From contig RFGF01000060.1 in NCBI GenBank assembly GCA_003695915.1, positions 1-34,520 on the forward strand: a stretch of 34,520 nt of DNA, given 5' to 3'. A model generated the notes under the pieces. That model had not been told where the DNA came from. It did not search any database and worked only from the letters and a program-made list of their open reading frames with translations. Positions 23,833-31,030 of this stretch are shown piece by piece. A program made the translations under genes and the position numbers. This DNA comes from Nitrospirota bacterium. Lineage in GTDB: Bacteria > Nitrospirota > Nitrospiria > Nitrospirales > UBA8639. How positions within the stretch are numbered: the stretch's first letter is position 1; each line of letters starts with the position of its first letter.

Positions 23833-24584
23833 CCCGATTCGACCCCACCCGCTATCACCGCCGGTCCATCCGCCTGCAGGAGTACGATTACACCCAACCT
23901 GGCGCGTATTTTGTCACCATCTGCACCCACGAGCAGATCCCCTTGTTCGGCCGGGTAGCGGATGGACACATGGCAGTGAACGCATTAGGGGAAAGGGTAC
24001 GCGAATGTTGGTTGATGATTCCCAGCCATTTCCCGCATACCTCGTTGGATGCATTCATCATCATGCCGAATCATGTCCATGGGATCGTCTGGATTGTGGA
24101 ATCACCGATCGACAATTCCATCATTGTTGGGGCGAAAAATTTTTCGCCCCTACCTACAACCCGCCATTTGCCCCATGCATCCCAACGTTCGTCCAGACAC
24201 GCGCCCCGAGAACCCGCAAAGCAACCTCGGGGAACATCCAAAACCATCGGGTCTATTGTTCGGGGATTCAAAATCGGTGTCACCAAATGGGCGCGCGAAC
24301 AGAGCGCTGTCCGTACCGTATGGCAACGGAATTATTATGAACACGTCATCCGCACCCAACGTGCGCTGAACGCCATCCGCCGCTATATCGCCGAAAATCC
24401 TCTGCGCTGGCATCTTGATCGCTACAATCCTGATGCTACCGGCCCTGACCCGCTGGCCCGCGAACTGTGGCGTATGTTGAAGGAAGATACGATGACCGTT
24501 TCGGTAGGGGCACAACGCTGCTCTGTCCCTACAATGCGCCCGGCACGCACGGCCGATCCGGATGATCGGGAGGCCTCGCTATGA
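23829..24584 (+). CDS. REP-associated tyrosine transposase (RAYT, Y1_Tnp family)
   Basis: A 251-residue HUH single-strand transposase of the IS200-like RAYT branch, which nicks and moves REP hairpins. Diagnostic parts are PGAYFVTICTHEQIPLFG, the HUH motif MPNHVHGI (His82, His84) and the catalytic tyrosine region WQRNYYEHVIR (Tyr169/170), so the active site looks intact. REP-like palindromes interrupt the protein between HUH and Tyr (residues 100-110) and near its end (from about 226). It overlaps hsdS upstream and hsdR downstream by ATGA, an unusual position for a transposase. Such genes are usually single-copy and domesticated; activity here is unknown. Confidence 0.92.
   Translation: MTRFDPTRYHRRSIRLQEYDYTQPGAYFVTICTHEQIPLFGRVADGHMAVNALGERVRECWLMIPSHFPHTSLDAFIIMPNHVHGIVWIVESPIDNSIIVGAKNFSPLPTTRHLPHASQRSSRHAPREPAKQPRGTSKTIGSIVRGFKIGVTKWAREQSAVRTVWQRNYYEHVIRTQRALNAIRRYIAENPLRWHLDRYNPDATGPDPLARELWRMLKEDTMTVSVGAQRCSVPTMRPARTADPDDREASL
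24129..24150 (+). repeat. REP-like palindrome inside the RAYT gene (copy C)
   Basis: A perfect 22-bp palindrome made of GGGGCGAAAAA (24129-24139) and TTTTTCGCCCC (24140-24150), with GTT before and TAC after extending the family pattern. It encodes V-G-A-K-N-F-S-P-L-P at RAYT residues 100-109, in the same frame as copies A and B. Confidence 0.8.
24504..24532 (+). repeat. REP-like palindrome at the RAYT 3' end (copy D, degenerate)
   Basis: GTAGGGGCA (24504-24512) pairs with TGTCCCTAC (24524-24532) apart from one G-T position, leaving an 11-nt loop. Like copy B it is preceded by TCG and encodes S-V-G-A. The inner part has diverged. Confidence 0.6.
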
Positions 24585-27481
24585 CCCTGGGCAGCGAACG
24601 CAGCGTCGTACAACATCCCTTCCTGCGCTATGCCGAGGAGGCGGGCTGGACATACATCCCGCCCACGGAAGCGCTGCGTTTGCGCGGCGGTGAAGACAGT
24701 CCCGTGTTGCGAACGGTGCTCATCGAGCAACTCCAGCGCCTCAACCCTGGCGTGGTGGATTCAGTGCCCAAGGCGGAAGCAGTCGCCGCCCGCTTGGTCC
24801 GCGTACGGCCGAACATCGAAGGCAATTTGGAAGCCTGGGAATATCTCAAAGGGCTCAAGACGGTCTTTGTCCAAGCCGAGCGGCGAGAGCGCAATCTTCG
24901 GCTGCTGGCGCTCGACCATCCCGAAGCCAATACCTGCCACGTGACCGACGAATTCCGCTTCGTGAGCGGCCGGACGGCCATTCGCGCCGATGTGGTGCTG
25001 CTGGTGAACGGCATCCCGGTTGTCGTGGTGGAGACCAAGGCTGCCACGAGGCCCGAGGGCATCGCCGAGGCCTTCGACCAGATTCGACGTTACCACGAGC
25101 AGGGGGCGGAACTGATGGTCCAGGCCCAGCTCTTTGCCCTCACGCACTTGGTGAAGTTTTTCTATGGCCCCACCTGGAATCTCTCTCGAAAAGCCCTGTT
25201 CAACTGGCGGGACGAGCAGGCGGGAGATTTCGAGACACTGGTCAAGACCTTTGTCGCTCCGCGCCGCGTCCTGCAGGTGCTCACCGACTATATTCTGTTC
25301 GTGCGTAAGGATGGCGAACTGACCAAAGCGGTGCTGCGCCCTCACCAGATGCGGGCCGCGGAGAAGGTCGTCGCCCGCTCGCGTGATACCGAGCGGCGGC
25401 GGGGGCTCATCTGGCATACCCAGGGCTCCGGCAAGACCTACACGATGATCACCGTCGCCAAGCGGCTGCTGGAAGATCCGCGCTTTGCGAATCCGACCGT
25501 GCTGATGCTCGTGGACCGCAACGAACTGCAACAGCAGCTTTTCCAGAATCTCGAAGCGGTGGGATTCGGCTGCGTGTATATAGCCCAAAGCAAGGAGCAT
25601 TTGCGCGAACTGCTACGTGGAGACAGCCGCGGGGTGATCGTGTCCATGATCCACAAATTCGATAAGGCCGACGCCAATCTGAACACGCGGTCCAACATCT
25701 TCGTTCTGGTCGACGAAGCCCACCGATCGACCGGGGGCGATCTGGGCAACTACCTGATGGGCGCGCTGCCGAACGCCACGCTCATCGGCTTTACCGGCAC
25801 GCCCATCGATAAAAGTGCTCACGGCAGGGGTACCTTCAAGGTCTTGGGCGGCGATGATCCAGGCGGATATCTCGATAAGTATTCCATTCGAGAGTCCATC
25901 GAAGACGGCACGACCGTACCACTCCACTACCAAATGGCTCCCAACGATCTCGTCGTGGACCGCGAAGCGATGGAACGAGAGTTTTGGGCCGCAGCAGAAT
26001 TGGAGGGAATCGCCGATATCGATGAGCTCAACCGGATTCTCGATCGCGCCGTGACGCTCAAGAACATGCTCAAGAACCGCGAGCGTGTGGATAAGATCGC
26101 CCGCTACGTCGCCGACCACTTTCGCAACTACATCGCACCCATGGGATACAAGGCGTTCCTCGTGGCGGTGGATCGGGAGGCCTGTTGTCTATACAAGGAG
26201 GCCTTGGATCGCTACCTGTCTACGGAACTGAGCCGGGTGGTGATCAGCCGGGGACACAACGATCCGCTCGAACTGCGTCGCTACCATCTGAGCGACGACG
26301 AAGAAGCTTTCGTGCGGAAGGCGTTCCGGAAGCCCGACGAGAATCCCCAGCTGCTCATCGTGACCGAAAAACTACTCACGGGCTATGACGCGCCTATTTT
26401 GTATTGCCTGTATCTGGACAAGCCTATGCGCGATCATGTGCTGTTGCAAGCCATTGCCCGCGTCAATCGTCCTTACGAGGACGAGGGAGGACGCCGCAAA
26501 ACGAATGGGCTGATCGTGGACTTCGTAGGTCTCTTCGACAACCTGGAACGTGCGCTGGTTTTCGACTCCAAAGACGTGGAGGGCGCGGTCGAGGGGCTCG
26601 ATGTCCTCAAGGAACGGTTTGCGGCCTTGATGGAACGCGGTCGGTGCGACTTTCTTGCGCTCGTTTCGGACAAGCGCGGGGACAAGGAAGTGGAGGCGGT
26701 TCTGGAGCATTTCAAAGGCAAGGAATGCCGAGAAGCCTTTTATTCCTATTTTCGCGAACTCGAAGAGATCTACGAAATTTTATCGCCCGATGTATTTCTG
26801 CGATCCTTTCTCGAAGATTACCAGGAGCTGGTCGAGATGTACCGGACGCTGCGCAGTAACTATGAGCCGCATGTGCCGATCGACAAGTCGTTCCTGCGCA
26901 AGACCGCTAAAATCGTGCAGACACACACGGCGACCGACCACGTGTATGAGCCCAAGCCAACGTATGAGATTGGCGCGGGGGCGCTCCTGAGCCTGCTTGC
27001 GGAACAAAAGCCGGACACGGTCAAGGTGTTCAACCTGCTCCGAGAACTCCATCGCTTGGTGGAAGCCAAGGGCAAGGAACAGCCACATTTGATTCCCATC
27101 GGCGAGCGGGCCGAGGCGATCCGACAGGCCTTCGAAGATCGGCAGCTGACTAGTCAGCAGGCTCTGGCCGAACTGGATCAGCTTGTACACCGTTTGAAAG
27201 AGGCGGAGGATGAGCGCCGAGAGAGTACGCTCTCCGCTGAAGCCTTTGCCGTATCTTGGTGGCTGCGCGTGCAGAAGGGGTTATCCAGGGAAAAGGCCGA
27301 GGCCCTGGCCGCCGCGCTGGAGCCCGCGTTTCGCGCGTATCCGCACTGGGCGACCAGCGCTGTTCAGGAACGCGAACTCAGGCGTCTTCTGTATCAAGAA
27401 GTGATGAGGGCTGCGGGCATCGATCATGTCGTGGCCTGGGTGGACGAGATGTTGACGTTCATCAGAAGGGCTGCAGAATGA
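24581..27481 (+). CDS. hsdR: Type I restriction enzyme subunit HsdR
   Basis: A 966-residue motor and nuclease subunit that translocates and cuts unmethylated DNA in complex with HsdM and HsdS. The N-terminal PD-(D/E)xK nuclease shows Asp137, then Glu151-Thr-Lys153 (VVVETK) and the type I QxxxY motif (Gln167, Tyr171). The superfamily 2 helicase follows with Walker A QGSGKT (281-286), DEAH (378-381), the motif III-like GFTGTP and, later, LLTGYDAP and QAIARVNRPY. The length is normal and no key residue is missing. It starts in an ATGA overlap with the RAYT gene and ends in one with the metallopeptidase gene. Confidence 0.96.
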   Translation: MTLGSERSVVQHPFLRYAEEAGWTYIPPTEALRLRGGEDSPVLRTVLIEQLQRLNPGVVDSVPKAEAVAARLVRVRPNIEGNLEAWEYLKGLKTVFVQAERRERNLRLLALDHPEANTCHVTDEFRFVSGRTAIRADVVLLVNGIPVVVVETKAATRPEGIAEAFDQIRRYHEQGAELMVQAQLFALTHLVKFFYGPTWNLSRKALFNWRDEQAGDFETLVKTFVAPRRVLQVLTDYILFVRKDGELTKAVLRPHQMRAAEKVVARSRDTERRRGLIWHTQGSGKTYTMITVAKRLLEDPRFANPTVLMLVDRNELQQQLFQNLEAVGFGCVYIAQSKEHLRELLRGDSRGVIVSMIHKFDKADANLNTRSNIFVLVDEAHRSTGGDLGNYLMGALPNATLIGFTGTPIDKSAHGRGTFKVLGGDDPGGYLDKYSIRESIEDGTTVPLHYQMAPNDLVVDREAMEREFWAAAELEGIADIDELNRILDRAVTLKNMLKNRERVDKIARYVADHFRNYIAPMGYKAFLVAVDREACCLYKEALDRYLSTELSRVVISRGHNDPLELRRYHLSDDEEAFVRKAFRKPDENPQLLIVTEKLLTGYDAPILYCLYLDKPMRDHVLLQAIARVNRPYEDEGGRRKTNGLIVDFVGLFDNLERALVFDSKDVEGAVEGLDVLKERFAALMERGRCDFLALVSDKRGDKEVEAVLEHFKGKECREAFYSYFRELEEIYEILSPDVFLRSFLEDYQELVEMYRTLRSNYEPHVPIDKSFLRKTAKIVQTHTATDHVYEPKPTYEIGAGALLSLLAEQKPDTVKVFNLLRELHRLVEAKGKEQPHLIPIGERAEAIRQAFEDRQLTSQQALAELDQLVHRLKEAEDERRESTLSAEAFAVSWWLRVQKGLSREKAEALAAALEPAFRAYPHWATSAVQERELRRLLYQEVMRAAGIDHVVAWVDEMLTFIRRAAE

Positions 27482-27816
27482 ATGCTGTGTCCACATCGAG
27501 CCGCGCCGCCCGAATCGCATGTGCGAGCGACGCCGTAACGCGTGATCTACTCATCGCCGAAGTGCGTGCCTGGACCCGGCGCATCGGCGTGGAAGATCGT
27601 CTGCGCGAGGTCCATGTCCGCCTCATGAAACGAAAGTGGGCGAGTATTTCCACCCGCGGGAGGCTGACACTCAACCAGGAACTGTGCGTTCTGCCCGCTC
27701 ACTTTCGTAGAGAGGTCATCGTTCACGAACTAGTTCATCTCAAGTTGAAGCATGGGGGGCACACCAAGCTATTTCGAGCCCTGGTGCGAGCCTACTTGGC
27801 ATCGGTGACGCAATAG
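27478..27816 (+). CDS. YgjP-like (M48/WLM-type) metallopeptidase
   Basis: A 112-residue protein with the zinc site HELVH (83-87) and a third candidate ligand at His95 (HGGHTKLF), the pattern of YgjP/DUF45 minigluzincin-like peptidases. The segment LTLNQELCVLPAHFRREVIV before the motif is also family-like. The frame is open far upstream within hsdR, but the ATG at 27478 forms an ATGA overlap and gives a full domain. Peptidases of this family often follow hsdR in type I loci; their role there is not established. It is the last gene of the coupled operon. Confidence 0.85.
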   Translation: MNAVSTSSRAARIACASDAVTRDLLIAEVRAWTRRIGVEDRLREVHVRLMKRKWASISTRGRLTLNQELCVLPAHFRREVIVHELVHLKLKHGGHTKLFRALVRAYLASVTQ

Positions 27817-27979
27817 CCATGCGCGTCAACACGAACCAGAGCCCAGCGCTATGAAAAGGGTTTGGGACAGAAATATCGACGATCGTCGTGGGCAGGGGAC
27901 GGGCAGTGGAATACGAGCTGCCCTTGGTTACGTGAGATTCTGAACGGACGGACCTAATGTTGCTCGACGAATTTGCCTC

Positions 27980-29023
27980 ATGAGCTTTCGCTTTTGGCGA
28001 CGACTGACCATTGCGCCGGGTGTGACGCTGAATCTGAGCAAGGCCGGTGCCTCGCTCTCGTTCGGACCGCGCGGGGCGAAGGTCACCATCGGGCCGAGGG
28101 GCAAGCGGGCAACGGTGGGCATTCCTGGCACCGGCCTGTTCTATACGACGGCCCTTCCGAGTACCGGCAAGCAGCGCCATGAATCGAGCGCTGCACGGGC
28201 GGTTCCACAAGTCCGCCCGGAAGATCGTCTGACCCTAGGATTTTTCAAGCGCCTCATCACGCCGAACGATGAGGAAGCGCTGGTCGATGGGTGTCGTGAA
28301 TTGGCGCTCGGGCATGAGGCCGCGGCGCTCGCCCATCTCGCACAGGCCAGCCATCTGGCCGACGGCGCCTATCTCGCGGGCTTCCTGGCGCTCAAGCATG
28401 GGAAGCTGAAGGAAGCGGCCGCATATCTCGAAACGGCGGCTGCGCACCATCGGGAGTTGGGGCGCTATTTTTCCAAGTACGGCATCTCCGCCATGCTGAG
28501 CCTTCCCATTACCGACGAGCTCGCTGTGCATGTGGGCCCGAATCTTCGAGGTGTGCTGCTGGGCCTGGCGGAGGTATATCAGCGCTCGGGGCGCACTCAG
28601 GAGGCGATAGCCTGTCTGGAGAGACTCCAGCGGCTCGAACCCGACGATGTGGTGGTGAAACTCTCCCTGGCCGAACTGCTCTTGGATGTGGCACCGGACG
28701 ACCCGCACGTCTGCCGAAGGGTGGTCCGATTGGCCGAAGGCATCGACAACGACACCCCCGTGCATACTGCCCTGCTGTTGTACAAGGCCAGGGCGTTGCG
28801 GAAACTGGGGCTTTTGGATGCGGCGCGCGAGACGTTGACCATCGCCCTGCGGCGGAAACGCGGGCGGTCTCGGGACTTGCTCCACGCGCTCAGATACGAA
28901 CGGGCACTGGTCTACGAACAACTCGGGCGGCATCGGCAGGCCCGGAGGGAGTTCGAAACCCTCTATGCAGAAACACCGGGCGACGAGGAGCTGGCGGCGA
29001 GATTGGCGCTCTCGTCTCGTTGA
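27980..29023 (+). CDS. DUF4236 domain protein with TPR-like C-terminus
   Basis: A 347-residue protein. Residues 1 to about 58 match the DUF4236 pattern: SFRFWRRLTIAPGVTLNLSK, then SLSFGPRGAKVTIGPRG and GIPGTGLFYT. The rest is helical with TPR-like pairs, for example GVLLGLAEVYQRSGRTQEAI around residues 195-213 and HALRYERALVYEQLGRHRQA near residue 310. No signal peptide is seen. DUF4236 has no established function; TPR parts usually bind other proteins. It lies about 160 bp beyond the R-M operon with its own weak start context, so it may or may not belong to the accessory block. Confidence 0.8.
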   Translation: MSFRFWRRLTIAPGVTLNLSKAGASLSFGPRGAKVTIGPRGKRATVGIPGTGLFYTTALPSTGKQRHESSAARAVPQVRPEDRLTLGFFKRLITPNDEEALVDGCRELALGHEAAALAHLAQASHLADGAYLAGFLALKHGKLKEAAAYLETAAAHHRELGRYFSKYGISAMLSLPITDELAVHVGPNLRGVLLGLAEVYQRSGRTQEAIACLERLQRLEPDDVVVKLSLAELLLDVAPDDPHVCRRVVRLAEGIDNDTPVHTALLLYKARALRKLGLLDAARETLTIALRRKRGRSRDLLHALRYERALVYEQLGRHRQARREFETLYAETPGDEELAARLALSSR

Positions 29024-29579
29024 GCGTTCGAGCAGCCGCTGCCATCGATCCTGCTCGGTCATGAAAAGTCGGGACAGTTCCATCTACTGCGTTTGAGAAA
29101 AGAATTGGACCTCCATGCCGACGGACTTCGAGAGGACGGCGAAAATCCTCGTCTTCGAGATCCGACTGATCCAGCGCCGTGACGAATGCGGAGGCTATCG
29201 AACGCGACGGGACGGCGAGCGACTTTCTCTTTAGAGCGCTTCAACGTTTTTGGTCGCGATGGATCATCGCGGCGTGGGCGGCTCCAATACTGTAGTGCAG
29301 TGTTAAGGGTATTCTCGCGGATCGGCGATGTGTCCTTCACGGCGTAGCACGAGTTTTTTGGGTCGGATCTTGTAGAAGCGATCGGGCTGGGTCATGCGGA
29401 CATCCAAGAAAGACAGGGCGCTGGTTTATTGTGCCGCCTAGCCTGGCTGACACACTCTCTGCTCTCATCGCCCATCAGCAAACGTATTCTTCAGCGCCGG
29501 CTGTTGACGCACTCATTCTTTATCGCTGTCCGAAGTAGAAAAAGATTCTTCAGTGCTGACTGATTCGGAACGGTGTCGA
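29024..29579. other. Gene-poor interval between the DUF4236 and phosphoesterase genes
   Basis: No gene can be supported in these 556 bp. A minus-strand frame of 30 codons (29303-29395) starting MTQPDRFYKIRPKKLVLRRE reads like protein but lacks a ribosome site and may be a remnant. A diverged 18-bp direct repeat (29486-29503 and 29545-29562, 15 of 18 identical, starting ATTCTTCAG) lies near the right end. No tRNA, terminator with a T-run or attachment site was recognised. Confidence 0.5.
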
Positions 29580-30527
29580 TCAGTCTTGGCACTGCAGCGT
29601 ATGAATGACGATCTCGGGGTGGCAGAAGAGACGGACCGGGAGCAACGAACAGCCGACGCCCCGCGACGTATAGCCCTTCACCGTACCGCTCTCCCAAGCG
29701 CCTTTTACGAAGCGGCGCGCACACCAGCTTCCGGTTTTCAGGGGGATGCCGCCCGGAAGACACAATTGGCCGCCGTGGGAATGGCCGGAGAGGTAGTAGT
29801 CGATCTGCGCCGACGCGGCTTCGGGAATGAGTTCCGGCGAATGGGCCAGCAAAATTTTCGGCGCATCCGGTGGGATTCCTTTTAACGCGCGATCGAGATC
29901 GTCCCCTTCATACCAATGCGTATCGTCGACACCCACGACCCATAGAGTGTCGCCTCCGCGCGAGAGTGCTGTGGATTCGTTCAACAACATGCGAATTCCG
30001 AGCGCTTCCAAGCCGGGAACCATTTCCAAAAAATCGTGATTGCCCAGAATCCCGATCATGCCCTCGGGACAATGAATCGCTTTGACCAATTCGGCCATAT
30101 GGGCGAGCGTGTGGTGATAATCGCCATACGTCAGAAACCGAAAATCGCCGGTAAACACACAGAGATCGTAGTCGAGAGTGCTCAGCACCGCACGGAGCTG
30201 CTGGCCCTGATCGACGATGCCCTCGATGTGCAGGTCGGAAAGATGGAGGATTCGGAAGCCATGGAAGGCTCGGGGCAGTCGCGCGAGGGGAACCGTGTGT
30301 TCGACCACTTCGTAGTTGGTGGAATTCCGGACCGCGCGTCCCCAGAGGCCGCTGATCTTGAGCAGCGCTTTGAGATACGGCGCGACGGCATCGAAATTTT
30401 CGATATAGACATGCAGGCCGCGGGCGCCGAATTTCACGGCGGTATGAAGCGTTTGCAAATAGAGCCGTTTGCTCAAGTGATCGGGACCGAGCCGGTCGAG
30501 AAAGCGGGAAAATTGTGCCGCGTCCAT
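29580..30527 (-). CDS. Calcineurin-like metallophosphoesterase
   Basis: A 315-residue hydrolase with the full metal-binding set: LSDLH (Asp98, His100), TGDF (Asp128), GNHD (162-165), a histidine in LLAHSPEL, and GHSHGG (248-253). The order and spacing match the YkuE-like branch of soluble and membrane-associated phosphoesterases. An N-terminal ~85-residue helical segment precedes the catalytic domain, and no clear membrane helix is seen. The substrate cannot be told; family members cleave phosphodiesters, including lipid precursors. It is transcribed divergently from the gene at 30582 across only 54 bp. Confidence 0.88.
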   Translation of the reverse strand: MDAAQFSRFLDRLGPDHLSKRLYLQTLHTAVKFGARGLHVYIENFDAVAPYLKALLKISGLWGRAVRNSTNYEVVEHTVPLARLPRAFHGFRILHLSDLHIEGIVDQGQQLRAVLSTLDYDLCVFTGDFRFLTYGDYHHTLAHMAELVKAIHCPEGMIGILGNHDFLEMVPGLEALGIRMLLNESTALSRGGDTLWVVGVDDTHWYEGDDLDRALKGIPPDAPKILLAHSPELIPEAASAQIDYYLSGHSHGGQLCLPGGIPLKTGSWCARRFVKGAWESGTVKGYTSRGVGCSLLPVRLFCHPEIVIHTLQCQD

Positions 30528-30545
30528 GGGAAGGTGATTGGTTTC

Positions 30546-30575
30546 TTGTCAAGGGGCAATTATTAACGATATGAT
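30546..30575 (+). promoter_or_regulatory. Candidate promoter of the gene at 30582
   Basis: TTGTCA (30546-30551), an 18-nt spacer and TATGAT (30570-30575) match consensus at five of six positions each. Transcription would begin at or next to the GTG start codon at 30582. Confidence 0.5.
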
Positions 30576-30581
30576 CACGTC

Positions 30582-31010
30582 GTGCAAACGTTACATGTGC
30601 ATGAGCCCGGCTTGCCGGATCTGCAATTCGTGCTCCTGGTCGTCGCCTTGATGACTTCGGGGCTCGATTCGCTGAACGTTCCCGAGGATGTGCGGGAGAC
30701 GGTGTTCGATCGGTGTTGGGCCCTCCTACACGATAGTCCCCCTCCCAGTCGACGCGAAGAGCGAGTGCTCGATCTGCGTTTCGGCGATGAAGTCACGTTG
30801 CAGGCTTTGGTCGAGGTCATTCGACGCACGTTCGACGAACACGGGATTACCTGCCTCACGTGGGATCATCCGCCGAGCGAGCCCACGCAACGCACGACGC
30901 CGGAAGCGATGCCGTTGGTGGAACGCTTGGGAAAATTGTATCCCTTCGCCTCCTCGTCCGATCCATTTTCCGACAACGGTCCTCCGGGCGAGACTTCCTC
31001 GCGGTCGTGA
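30582..31010 (+). CDS. Hypothetical protein before pyruvate kinase
   Basis: A 142-residue protein not recognised as a family. It begins MQTLHVHEPGLPDLQFVLLV at a GTG with no Shine-Dalgarno site, directly after a good promoter, so leaderless translation is possible. The central part is helical (VPEDVRETVFDRCWALL) and the last ~45 residues are Pro/Ser/Thr-rich. No signal peptide is clear, although residues 15-24 are hydrophobic. Its stop overlaps a GTG in the pyruvate kinase frame (31007), so the two genes are probably co-transcribed. Confidence 0.6.
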   Translation: MQTLHVHEPGLPDLQFVLLVVALMTSGLDSLNVPEDVRETVFDRCWALLHDSPPPSRREERVLDLRFGDEVTLQALVEVIRRTFDEHGITCLTWDHPPSEPTQRTTPEAMPLVERLGKLYPFASSSDPFSDNGPPGETSSRS

Positions 31011-31030
31011 ATGACCGCATCCCCAGGGCG

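Noticed and set aside
17070-27979. Island ends marked by attachment-site repeats
   Set aside because: The 40-bp repeat at the left has no copy at the right end, and no tRNA or integrase gene was found, so no att sites are called.
29059-29340. 93-codon minus-strand frame
   Set aside because: Arg/Ser-rich composition, no ribosome site and no family resemblance.
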